DNA of 64,000 bases, from positions 1-64,000 of the forward strand of contig DAMAHZ010000007.1 in the NCBI GenBank assembly GCA_031993545.1, read 5' to 3'. Source of the DNA: UBA1535 sp002323775. GTDB lineage: Bacteria > Bacillota > Clostridia > Tissierellales > Sedimentibacteraceae. Every line of letters starts with the position of its first letter. The stretch's first letter is position 1. The notes beneath the pieces were generated by a model. That model had not been told where the DNA came from, made no database searches, and was given only the letters and a program-made list of their open reading frames with translations. Both the position numbers and the translations under genes were made by a program. Positions 6,768 to 14,451 of the stretch are shown here, one piece after another.

Positions 6768-7502
6768 ATGAGAAAAATTGAAGGCAAAAATCCTGTTATT
6801 GAGGCTTTGAAAAGTGATGCAGGGTTAGATACTATATATATTAATAAGGAAATGGCGGAGAGTGCTGCTGTTAAGATTGCTATGCTGGCAAAGGAAAAAA
6901 ATGTTATTGTCAAGTATGTTGACAAGCAAGCTTTGGCAAGACTTTCAGAGGGAAACAGACATCAAGGTGTTATCGCTGAGGCATTAGAATATGAATATAA
7001 AGAGATAGAGGATATTTTTAAGCTTGCAAATAACAAGAATGAAAAGCCATTTATTTTAATATTAGATGAAATAACAGATGTTCATAATTTAGGTGCTATT
7101 ATCAGAACAGCAGAGTGCTGTGGGGCTCATGGAATTATTATTCCTAAGCATAGGGCAGCTGGTGTTAATTCTGTTGTTGCAAAAACATCAGCAGGAGCTG
7201 TTGAATACCTGCCGGTTGTTAGGGTTACTAATATAAATCAGACGATAGAAGAATTAAAGGAAAAAGGCCTTTGGATATATGGCGCCGATATGGCAGGAGA
7301 AAAATATATACACGAAGAAAAGCTTGATGGAGCAGTAGGTATAGTGATAGGCAGTGAGGGCAAGGGCATAAGCAGACTTATCAAGGAAAATTGCGATAGT
7401 CTGATAAAAATACCTATGAAGGGCAATGTTTCATCATTAAATGCTTCCTGTGCTGCATCTATAATAATATATGAAGTGCTGAGACAACGAGGGATACAGT
7501 GA
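6768..7502 (+). CDS. rlmB: 23S rRNA (guanosine-2'-O-)-methyltransferase RlmB
   Basis: A 244-residue SPOUT-family enzyme (TrmH/RlmB). The N-terminal substrate-binding domain begins MRKIEGKNPVIEAL; the C-terminal knotted domain carries the three family motifs ITDVHNLGAIIRTAE, IVIGSEGKGIS and KGNVSSLNASCAASI. It methylates G2251 of 23S rRNA. A TTG in frame lies upstream at 6759, but the AAAGG site (6751-6755) favours the ATG at 6768. It begins the conserved rlmB-yacP-sigH run. Confidence 0.95.
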   Translation: MRKIEGKNPVIEALKSDAGLDTIYINKEMAESAAVKIAMLAKEKNVIVKYVDKQALARLSEGNRHQGVIAEALEYEYKEIEDIFKLANNKNEKPFILILDEITDVHNLGAIIRTAECCGAHGIIIPKHRAAGVNSVVAKTSAGAVEYLPVVRVTNINQTIEELKEKGLWIYGADMAGEKYIHEEKLDGAVGIVIGSEGKGISRLIKENCDSLIKIPMKGNVSSLNASCAASIIIYEVLRQRGIQ

Positions 7503-7565
7503 AAAATTTTTGCATATTAAATTTAAAAGTAGTTTATGCCCTCAAGGAAAGGAATGTAATATGAC

Positions 7566-8087
7566 ATGCCTCGCACTAAAAAAGAATATCTGTTTATTGA
7601 TGGATATAATATTATAAATCAATGGAAAACACTTAAAAATTATACCGATAGCATAGAAAATAGTCGAAATAAGCTTATTGAAAATTTAATCGAATACAAG
7701 GCATATAAAGGAATAAATGTTGTCGTTGTTTTTGATGCGCACATGGTTAAGGGAAGCAGTGAAAAGAAAGAATATATATCAGGAGTAGAAGTTGTATACA
7801 CCAAGGAGAATGAAACAGCAGACAGCTATATAGAAAGACAGTTAGATAAAATCGGGAGAGCTGAAATAGTTAGAGTTGCAACATCTGACAATTATATTCA
7901 ACAAATTGTACTGGCTCGTGGCGGCACAAGATTGTCTGCTGAGGAGATGTATATAGAAATTACAAATACTAAAAATGAAATAAGGCTAAAAACCGACACA
8001 ATTAAACAGGATAACATAAAAATACACAATGTTCTTGATTTATCCACCATTGAAAAGCTAGAAAAGTTAAGAAATACTATTAAATGA
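7566..8087 (+). CDS. yacP: YacP/Rae1-like NYN-domain ribonuclease
   Basis: 173 residues with the PIN-like NYN fold: FIDGYNIIN at the N-terminus and acidic residues in VVVFDAH, NETADSYIER and VATSDNYIQQ form the metal site. The B. subtilis homologue Rae1 cleaves mRNA in the ribosomal A site. The position between rlmB and sigH is conserved across Firmicutes, which supports the assignment. Confidence 0.92.
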   Translation: MPRTKKEYLFIDGYNIINQWKTLKNYTDSIENSRNKLIENLIEYKAYKGINVVVVFDAHMVKGSSEKKEYISGVEVVYTKENETADSYIERQLDKIGRAEIVRVATSDNYIQQIVLARGGTRLSAEEMYIEITNTKNEIRLKTDTIKQDNIKIHNVLDLSTIEKLEKLRNTIK

Positions 8088-8088
8088 C

Positions 8089-8116
8089 TTGACTAATGAA
8101 AAAATTTTTGTATAAT
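8089..8116 (+). promoter_or_regulatory. Promoter of sigH
   Basis: TTGACT (8089-8094), a 16-bp spacer, TATAAT (8111-8116). It begins right at the yacP stop, so sigH can be expressed independently, as expected for the transition-state sigma factor. Confidence 0.7.
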
Positions 8117-8179
8117 TATATTTACTTAGCGATAGTTGTTGAATAATTTTGTGTAATAGATACTTGGGGGATGTATATT

Positions 8180-8830
8180 ATGGAATTTTTATTTAAAAAT
8201 ACATATGAGTATGCTAAAGATTTTTATAGCGGAATGACTGATGAGGAATTGATTATTGAACTTCGAAAAGGCAATTCCTATGCAGAGGAGTGCTTGTTTA
8301 AACGTTATATTTGTGTTTCAAGGAAAATTATATCTTCATTTTATTTAGTAGGTGCTGAGACGGATGATTTGTTTCAGGAATCTATGATAGGTTTATATAA
8401 AGCTATTAAGGAGTACAAGCTCGATAGAGATTGCTCCTTTAAATGCTATGCCATAACTTGTATGAAAAGGCATATTATCACAATCATACGAAGAAGTGCA
8501 AGGAAAAAGCACAGTCCTCTTAACAATTATATTTCATTTAACAATACATTAAACGAGGATAATGAGGTTTATATGCCAGAAAAAATTAGCAACGATATTG
8601 TTAATGACCCGGAATATATTATTGTTTCAAAAGAGCGTGAAGATATTGTAACATGTATGCTTGAAAATAATTTAAGTAAATTTGAAAAGAAAGTTTTATC
8701 TTGCTATTTTTCAGGACTAAGCTACAATCAATCATCTGTTGCACTTAACACTGATGAGAAAGCTATAGACAATGCTTTGCAAAGAATAAAAAAGAAAATC
8801 AAGGACGGCTTAAAGTCTGTTTATTATTAA
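8180..8830 (+). CDS. sigH: RNA polymerase sigma-H factor
   Basis: A 216-residue sigma-70 family protein without region 1. Region 2 contains DDLFQESMIGLYKAIKEY and the DNA-melting segment CSFKCYAITCMKRHIIT; region 4 has LSYNQSSVALNTDEKAIDNALQRIKKK. This matches Spo0H/SigH, which drives the entry to sporulation. ATG 8171 directly abuts the GGGGG ribosome site, so ATG 8180 is preferred. The Cys and Ser content is somewhat higher than in B. subtilis SigH. Confidence 0.93.
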   Translation: MEFLFKNTYEYAKDFYSGMTDEELIIELRKGNSYAEECLFKRYICVSRKIISSFYLVGAETDDLFQESMIGLYKAIKEYKLDRDCSFKCYAITCMKRHIITIIRRSARKKHSPLNNYISFNNTLNEDNEVYMPEKISNDIVNDPEYIIVSKEREDIVTCMLENNLSKFEKKVLSCYFSGLSYNQSSVALNTDEKAIDNALQRIKKKIKDGLKSVYY

Positions 8831-9131
8831 AAACAAACGTTTGCTTAAAATGTATAATGAAGAATTAAAACTTAAAATTACTAAGTTTTGAAATAAACAT
8901 TATAATCTTATCAACTAATATTATTTATAATTAAAATATTCTTTGAAATACTACTAATAACAAAAAATAACAGTTCCTTATCGACACTAATTAAAAAATT
9001 TCCTTTTATGTAATAAAGCTGCAATTATATATAATTCATAAAAAAATAAAATATAAGTATATTTGAAGTAAAATGGTGAAATAAAAATTCAATATATAAG
9101 TACATATAGGAAAAATTTATAAAATTTAATC

Positions 9132-9160
9132 TTGCATTAGCACATTCGCTCTGCTATAAT
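9132..9160 (+). promoter_or_regulatory. Strong promoter of tRNA-Thr and tuf
   Basis: TTGCAT (9132-9137), a 17-bp spacer, TATAAT (9155-9160), 34 bp before the tRNA. Between sigH and this promoter (8831-9131) there is only AT-rich sequence with no gene, tRNA or clear hairpin. Confidence 0.85.
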
Positions 9161-9194
9161 ATAGCGGTAGGCAAATAGGCTACGATAAAGTAAC

Positions 9195-9270
9195 GCCTGC
9201 GTGGCGCAGGAGGTAGCGCATTTGCATGGTAAGCAAAAGGTCACCAGTTCGAATCTGGTCGTAGGCTCCA
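9195..9270 (+). tRNA. tRNA-Thr (anticodon GGT)
   Basis: A complete 76-nt cloverleaf. The acceptor stem GCCTGCG/CGTAGGC has one G-T pair. The D arm is GCGC/GCGC, the anticodon stem TTTGC/GCAAA with loop ATGGTAA (anticodon GGT, decoding ACC/ACT), and the T arm ACCAG-TTCGAAT-CTGGT. CCA is encoded. It is cotranscribed with tuf, 57 bp downstream, an arrangement like thrT-tufB of E. coli. Confidence 0.95.
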
Positions 9271-9327
9271 AATTAAAAATTAAATTATTTGTCTCTATAG
9301 GAGGCAATATCATAGGAGGAAATAAAA

Positions 9328-10521
9328 ATGGCAAAAGCAAAATTCGAAAGAAATAAGCCACACGTAAACATAGGAACAATAGGCCACGTTGATCATGGTA
9401 AGACGACATTGACAGCAGCAATAACAATGGTATTAAACAAGAGATTAGGAACAGGCGAAGCTGTTGCATTTGACAAAATAGATAAGGCACCAGAGGAAAG
9501 AGAAAGAGGAATCACAATATCAACATCACACGTAGAGTATGAGACAAACAACAGACACTACGCACACGTTGACTGCCCAGGCCATGCTGACTATGTAAAG
9601 AATATGATAACAGGAGCAGCACAAATGGACGGAGGAATCTTGGTAGTATCGGCAGCAGATGGTCCGATGCCACAAACAAGAGAGCACATCTTGTTGTCAA
9701 GACAGGTAGGGGTTCCAAAGTTAGTAGTATTCTTAAACAAAGAAGATATGGTAGATGATCCAGAGTTAATCGAATTGGTAGAGATGGAATTAAGAGAAAT
9801 GCTAGCAGAGTATGACTTTGATGGAGATAACACACCAATAGTAAAAGGATCAGCATTAAGAGCATTAGAAGATCCATCAAGCGAATGGGGAGATAAAATC
9901 CTTCAATTAATGGAAGCAGTAGATACGTGGATACCAACACCAGAGAGAGACTCAGAAAAACCATTCTTGATGCCAGTAGAAGATGTATTCTCAATCACAG
10001 GTAGAGGAACAGTAGCAACAGGTAGAGTTGAAAGAGGAGTGTTGAAGGTACAAGATAAGGTTCATATAATAGGACTAGCAGATGAGCCAAAAGAAACAGT
10101 ATGTACAGGAGTAGAAATGTTCAGAAAATTGTTGGATCAAGCGGAAGCAGGAGACAACATAGGAGCATTGTTAAGAGGAGTACAAAGAACAGATATTGAG
10201 AGAGGTCAAGTATTAGCGAAACCAGGATCAATAACACCACATACAAACTTCTTGGCAGAGGTATATGTATTGACAGCAGGAGAAGGTGGAAGACATACAC
10301 CATTCTTCAAAGGATACAGACCACAATTTTACTTCAGAACAACAGACGTAACAGGATCTATCCAATTACCAGAAGGAGTAGAGATGGTAATGCCAGGAGA
10401 CAACGCAACATTTGAAGTAGATTTAATCACACCAATAGCAATGGATGAAGGATTAAGATTTGCTATCAGAGAAGGCGGAAGAACAGTAGGTTCTGGAGTC
10501 GTTTCTAAAATATTGAAATAA
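9328..10521 (+). CDS. tuf: Elongation factor Tu (copy 1)
   Basis: 397 residues with full EF-Tu architecture: GTPase domain with GHVDHGKTT, DCPGHADY and NKED, then beta-barrel domains 2 and 3. It delivers aminoacyl-tRNA to the ribosome. The protein is identical to copy 2 at 25580-26773 and the coding DNA appears identical as well; similarity stops within a few bases of the ribosome site and of the stop codon. Codon use is biased to a few codons (for example ACA, GGA, CCA), consistent with very high expression. It is transcribed from the tRNA-Thr promoter. Confidence 0.98.
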   Translation: MAKAKFERNKPHVNIGTIGHVDHGKTTLTAAITMVLNKRLGTGEAVAFDKIDKAPEERERGITISTSHVEYETNNRHYAHVDCPGHADYVKNMITGAAQMDGGILVVSAADGPMPQTREHILLSRQVGVPKLVVFLNKEDMVDDPELIELVEMELREMLAEYDFDGDNTPIVKGSALRALEDPSSEWGDKILQLMEAVDTWIPTPERDSEKPFLMPVEDVFSITGRGTVATGRVERGVLKVQDKVHIIGLADEPKETVCTGVEMFRKLLDQAEAGDNIGALLRGVQRTDIERGQVLAKPGSITPHTNFLAEVYVLTAGEGGRHTPFFKGYRPQFYFRTTDVTGSIQLPEGVEMVMPGDNATFEVDLITPIAMDEGLRFAIREGGRTVGSGVVSKILK

Positions 10522-10585
10522 AATCAATATTTCAAATTTTAAAATAAAATTTCATATAGGAATAAATTTAAAACCTTATAAATTC

Positions 10586-10621
10586 AAAAGGTTAAGAGGC
10601 AATTTTTCTTCTTAACCTTTT
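10586..10621 (+). terminator. Terminator after tuf copy 1
   Basis: A 12-bp stem (AAAAGGTTAAGA with TCTTAACCTTTT) around a T-rich loop, ending in a T-run. Confidence 0.8.
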
Positions 10622-10648
10622 AATTGATACAATTATTAAAAAAAATTA

Positions 10649-10682
10649 TTGACACAGGTAAAAAATTATGGTAGCTTATATA
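10649..10682 (+). promoter_or_regulatory. Promoter of rpmG-secE-nusG
   Basis: Perfect TTGACA at 10649-10654. The -10 is less clear: TAGCTT at 17 bp or the TTATAT run at 10677-10682. It sits between the tuf terminator and rpmG. Confidence 0.55.
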
Positions 10683-10713
10683 GGGTAATTATTTAGAAAC
10701 TGGAGGTGTAACA

Positions 10714-10863
10714 GTGAGAGTTAAAGTTAAACTAGCGTGCACAGATTGCAAACAAAGAAATTATGACACTAATAAGAATAAAAAGACAAATCCTGAAAGA
10801 ATTGAAATGCAGAAATATTGTAAGTTTTGCAGAAAACATACTTTGCATAAAGAAACAAAATAA
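10714..10863 (+). CDS. rpmG: 50S ribosomal protein L33
   Basis: A 49-residue ORF starting with GTG 10714 after a GGAGGTG site. It reads MRVKVKLACTDCKQRNY at the start, with zinc-binding Cys9, Cys12, Cys36 and Cys39 (CTDC and CKFC). This is the zinc-containing L33 paralogue. Position before secE-nusG is standard. Confidence 0.95.
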   Translation: MRVKVKLACTDCKQRNYDTNKNKKTNPERIEMQKYCKFCRKHTLHKETK

Positions 10864-10882
10864 AGTATAAGAGGTGTATGGA

Positions 10883-11101
10883 ATGTCAAGTAGAGATAAT
10901 GAAACTAAAGTTTCAGCTATGACGAAGATAAAAAATTATTTTAAAGGTGTTAGATCAGAATTAAAAAAGGTTAATTGGCCTACAAGAAAAGAATTAACAA
11001 ATTATACAATTGTTGTTTTTGCGACTAGCGCTCTTATGACAGTTGTTATATGGGGTCTTGACCTTGCTTTCCAAAAAGCAATAAGTTTAATAGTAAGATA
11101 G
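10883..11101 (+). CDS. secE: Preprotein translocase subunit SecE
   Basis: 72 residues with the SecE signature FKGVRSELKKVNWPTRKEL followed by one membrane helix (about residues 38-60). A GTG codon upstream (10874) is part of the ribosome site GAGGTG; ATG 10883 has correct spacing. SecE clamps SecY in the translocon. Confidence 0.95.
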   Translation: MSSRDNETKVSAMTKIKNYFKGVRSELKKVNWPTRKELTNYTIVVFATSALMTVVIWGLDLAFQKAISLIVR

Positions 11102-11126
11102 ATCTTACTAAGAAGGAGTATTGTCT

Positions 11127-11654
11127 ATGAAGCAAAAATCCCAAGGACCAAGATGGTATGTCGTTCATACATATTCAGGGCATGAGAACAAAGTAAAAGC
11201 TAATATTGAAAAATTAGTGGAAAACAGGGAAATGCAGGACATAATCTTTGAAGTTATAGTTCCTTCTGAAGAATATGAAGAGACAAGAAATGGAAAGAAA
11301 AAGATTAAAGAAAGAAAAATTTTTCCCGGATATGTAATTGTCAAAATGATAATGACAGACGAGTCATGGTATCTTGTGCGAAATACAAGAGGCGTAACAG
11401 GTTTTGTTGGGCCTGGGTCTAAGCCAGTTCCACTTAGTGAGGACGAGGTAAAGGCTTTGGGAGTTATAGAAAAACTTCCGGATATAGAATTAGAAATAGG
11501 CGAAACAGTTACTGTAATTGACGGACCTTTTGAGAATTTTATAGGCACAGTAGATAGCATAAACAACGAAAAAAGGAAAATTAAAGTTTATGTATCGATG
11601 TTCGGCAGAGAAACATTAGTCGAACTGGATTATGAACAGATTGAAAGAGTGTAA
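11127..11654 (+). CDS. nusG: Transcription termination/antitermination factor NusG
   Basis: 175 residues. The NGN domain starts with PRWYVVHTYSGHENKVKANI; the C-terminal KOW domain contains VIDGPFENFIGTV. AAGGAG (11113-11118) fits ATG 11127 better than the in-frame TTG at 11121. It binds RNA polymerase and couples it to ribosomes or Rho. Confidence 0.96.
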   Translation: MKQKSQGPRWYVVHTYSGHENKVKANIEKLVENREMQDIIFEVIVPSEEYEETRNGKKKIKERKIFPGYVIVKMIMTDESWYLVRNTRGVTGFVGPGSKPVPLSEDEVKALGVIEKLPDIELEIGETVTVIDGPFENFIGTVDSINNEKRKIKVYVSMFGRETLVELDYEQIERV

Positions 11655-11758
11655 AACTTTATCAATATATTTAAAAATTGCAGATTTATTTGCAGTTGAA
11701 ATTTGTTGCGAATAATTTGTAATGAGATATACACACAGAAATAAGGAGGTGTAGTATT

Positions 11759-12184
11759 ATGGCAAAAAAAGTAATGGCTTTAGTAAAGCTTCAGATTCCA
11801 GCGGGAAAAGCAACTCCAGCTCCACCAGTAGGAACAGCTTTAGGACCTCACGGCGTAAATATAATGGGATTTTGTAAAGAATTTAATGCAAAGACAGCTG
11901 ATCAAGCAGGAATGATAATTCCTATAGTATTGACAGTATATCAAGATAGATCATTTACATTTATTACAAAAACTCCGCCTGCAGCAGTTTTAATTAAGAA
12001 GGCTGTTGGTATTGAAAGTGGTTCAGGTCAGCCAAACAAAAAGAAAGTAGCAAAGATTTCTAAAGAAAAATTAGAAGAAATTGCGAAATTAAAAATGCCA
12101 GACTTAAATGCTAATACAGTAGAAGCTGCTATGAGCATGATTGCTGGAACAGCAAGAAGTATGGGAGTAACAGTTGACAAATAG
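11759..12184 (+). CDS. rplK: 50S ribosomal protein L11
   Basis: 141 residues. KVMALVKLQIPAGKATPAPPVG at the start and the 23S-binding C-terminal domain with TPPAAVLIKKA and GTARSMGVTV are typical. L11 forms the GTPase-associated centre. Preceded by AAGGAGG; L1 follows 99 bp downstream. Confidence 0.97.
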   Translation: MAKKVMALVKLQIPAGKATPAPPVGTALGPHGVNIMGFCKEFNAKTADQAGMIIPIVLTVYQDRSFTFITKTPPAAVLIKKAVGIESGSGQPNKKKVAKISKEKLEEIAKLKMPDLNANTVEAAMSMIAGTARSMGVTVDK

Positions 12185-12283
12185 TCAAATTGTTAGATTA
12201 TTAAAATTAAACAATCGTTATTAAACGAGAAGGCAAATCAGTGGGAGGCAAGAGCCGTTTGACCACGAAGGAGGAAATTAAAG

Positions 12284-12982
12284 ATGCCAAAAAGAGGAAA
12301 AAAATATCAAGATAGTATTAAAAGTTTTGACAAACAAAAATTACATGATCTAAGTGAAGCTGTAGATGTAGTATTAAGTACAGCAAAAGCTAATTTTGAT
12401 GAAACTATTGAGCTTCATGTAAAATTAGGAGTAGATCCAAGACACGCAGACCAACAAGTAAGAGGAGCTGTAGTTCTCCCTCACGGAACTGGTAAAACTG
12501 TACGTGTTTTAGTATTTGCTAAAGGAGATAAAGCAAAAGAGGCTTTAGAAGCAGGTGCAGAATACGTTGGTGAAAATGAATTAGCTGACAAAATCCAAAA
12601 AGAAAACTGGTTTGATTTTGATGTAGTTATAGCAACTCCAGATATGATGGGTGTTGTAGGAAAGCTTGGTAGAGTATTAGGACCTAAGGGAATAATGCCA
12701 AACCCTAAATCAGGAACTGTAACATTTGATTTAGCAAAAGCTATTGAAGAAATCAAAGCTGGTAAAGTTGAGTACAGACTTGACAAGACTGCTATTATTC
12801 ACGTTCCAGTGGGTAAAAAATCTTTCGGTACAGAAAAATTAGTTGATAATATATCAGCTATAACAGATGCTATAGTTAAAGCAAAACCATCATCAGCAAA
12901 AGGTAATTACTTAAAGAGCGTTGCTTTGACAAGCACTATGGGACCTGGAGTTAAATTAAATACATCTAAATTGATGAATTAA
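12284..12982 (+). CDS. rplA: 50S ribosomal protein L1
   Basis: 232 residues of standard length. Contains the L1 signature GPKGIMPNPKSGTV and KAGKVEYRLDK. L1 builds the mobile E-site stalk and in many bacteria represses its own rplKA message. The 99-bp spacer upstream ends in a GGAGG site. Confidence 0.97.
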   Translation: MPKRGKKYQDSIKSFDKQKLHDLSEAVDVVLSTAKANFDETIELHVKLGVDPRHADQQVRGAVVLPHGTGKTVRVLVFAKGDKAKEALEAGAEYVGENELADKIQKENWFDFDVVIATPDMMGVVGKLGRVLGPKGIMPNPKSGTVTFDLAKAIEEIKAGKVEYRLDKTAIIHVPVGKKSFGTEKLVDNISAITDAIVKAKPSSAKGNYLKSVALTSTMGPGVKLNTSKLMN

Positions 12983-13014
12983 TATAAATCTATAAAACTT
13001 TATCGAAATAAAAA

Positions 13015-13190
13015 GAACTATAAAATATGAGTTTAATATTCATATTGATATAACAAAAGCAACTGAATATCTACCGCAGAAAGCCGGAATTCCTATATGG
13101 AATTTAAAGTGTGAATTCGAAGAATTTGCTATCCAGCCGAGGGAGAAATAATAATTACTAAAATTCTCTTCGTCTGCGAGGAGATTTTTT
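13015..13190 (+). ncRNA. L10-type ribosomal protein leader with attenuator
   Basis: The 247-bp gap before rplJ has the layout of the L10 leader of Firmicutes: a structured region (about 13060-13145, including ACCGCAGAAAGCC and ATCCAGCCGAGGG) and then a terminator (stem 13165-13172/13177-13184, loop TCTG, six T). L10(L12)4 binding to such leaders is known to control rplJL. The 5' end is not defined. Confidence 0.7.
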
Positions 13191-13229
13191 CTTTGAAGAT
13201 TCTATGATAATCTAAGGAGGTGTAACTGG

Positions 13230-13733
13230 ATGAATCAAAATGTATTAGAACAAAAAAAGCAGGTCGTTAATGAGATAAGAGAAAAGCTTGCAAGAGCTCA
13301 ATCTGTTGTGCTTGTTGATTATAGAGGATTAACAGTTGAACATGTTACTGATTTAAGAAATAAGTATAGAGCAGCTGGAGTTGAGTGTAAAGTATACAAA
13401 AACACTCTTATGAGATTTGCATTTAACGAATTAGGCATAAAAGAATTAGACGAGCATTTGAATGGACCAAGCGCTATAGCAATAAGCTATGATGATATAA
13501 TAGCAAGTGCGAAAGTAACAAATGAATTCGCTAAAACAAATGACAAGCTTAAAATAAAAGCAGGTGTTGCTGAAGGTAAAATTTTGGATGTTAATGCTGT
13601 AAAGGCTTTGGCTGAAATACCATCAAGAGATATATTATTAGGTCAATTAGCCGGAGTATTACAAGCTAACATTAAAAACCTTGCTTATATGTTAAGCCAA
13701 GTAAGTGAGAAACAAGGTGGAGCTGCTGAATAA
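13230..13733 (+). CDS. rplJ: 50S ribosomal protein L10
   Basis: 167 residues. KKQVVNEIREKLARAQSVVLVDYRGLTVE at the N-terminus is cut short here as ARAQSVVLVDYRGL, with RNA-binding NTLMRFA further on. The C-terminal helix anchors L7/L12 dimers. It lies behind an L10-type leader. Confidence 0.97.
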   Translation: MNQNVLEQKKQVVNEIREKLARAQSVVLVDYRGLTVEHVTDLRNKYRAAGVECKVYKNTLMRFAFNELGIKELDEHLNGPSAIAISYDDIIASAKVTNEFAKTNDKLKIKAGVAEGKILDVNAVKALAEIPSRDILLGQLAGVLQANIKNLAYMLSQVSEKQGGAAE

Positions 13734-13836
13734 GTAGTAAAGCTGAAAATAAAAAATAAAAATTATAGCGTCAACTTTTGATTGCAAAGTCAACCGAAGA
13801 TTGATGCACACAAAATAGAAAGGAATATGATATAAA

Positions 13837-14214
13837 ATGGCAAGTGAAAAAATACTTAATTTCGTAGAAGAAATTAAAAAATTAACAGTATTAGAATTAA
13901 ATGAATTAGTAAAAGCAATAGAAGAAGAATTCGGAGTATCAGCAGCAGCTCCAGTAGCAGTTGCAGGACCAGCAGCAGCTGCAGGACCAGCAGTTGAAGA
14001 AAAAACTGAGTTTGATGTAGTATTAGCAAACGCAGGAGCAGGAAAAATAAAAGTTATCAAAGTAGTTAGAGAATTAACTGGCTTAGGATTAAAAGAAGCT
14101 AAAGACATGGTAGACGGAGCTCCTCAAACAGTTAAAGCTGGCGTATCTAAAGAAGAAGCTGACAAGATGAAAGCAGCTTTAGAAGCAGAAGGCGCAACAG
14201 TAGAAATAAAATAA
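13837..14214 (+). CDS. rplL: 50S ribosomal protein L7/L12
   Basis: 125 residues: N-terminal dimerisation domain (LNFVEEIKKLTVLELNELVK), an Ala/Pro/Val-rich hinge (about 38-55), and the factor-binding C-terminal domain with KIKVIKVVRELTGLGLKEAK. It recruits translational GTPases. Confidence 0.97.
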   Translation: MASEKILNFVEEIKKLTVLELNELVKAIEEEFGVSAAAPVAVAGPAAAAGPAVEEKTEFDVVLANAGAGKIKVIKVVRELTGLGLKEAKDMVDGAPQTVKAGVSKEEADKMKAALEAEGATVEIK

Positions 14215-14237
14215 TCAAAGATAATGCTTTTAAAATG

Positions 14238-14265
14238 AAGTCTCGTAAAATTATTTACGAGACTT
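14238..14265 (+). terminator. Terminator/attenuator between rplL and rpoB
   Basis: A 12-bp perfect stem (14238-14249/14254-14265) followed by a broken T-run. As in other bacteria it may only partly stop transcription into rpoBC. Confidence 0.65.
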
Positions 14266-14320
14266 TGTTAATTTTGTCAAATATGGTAAAATATTGTCAG
14301 AATATACTTAAAAAAAATTA

Positions 14321-14349
14321 TTGACAAAAAAAAATTAAAATGATATCAT
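14321..14349 (+). promoter_or_regulatory. Promoter of rpoBC
   Basis: TTGACA (14321-14326), a 17-bp spacer, TATCAT (14344-14349), about 100 bp before rpoB. Confidence 0.75.
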
Positions 14350-14451
14350 AGAATACAATGTGCAATTATAAAATGTTGGCACAAAAATTGTAAGCAATGT
14401 TTATTTCGAATAGACATACAAAAATTATCACTAAGATTAAGGGGTGAAAAA

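Noticed and set aside
9512..9994. Long minus-strand ORFs inside both tuf genes (160 and 80 codons, identical in both copies)
   Set aside because: They are antisense shadows created by the extreme codon bias of tuf, lack ribosome sites and have Leu/Ser-rich compositions with no protein signature.
13692..14108. 138-codon minus-strand ORF over rplL
   Set aside because: Antisense to rplL; no ribosome site and Ala/Ser composition mirrors the rplL hinge.
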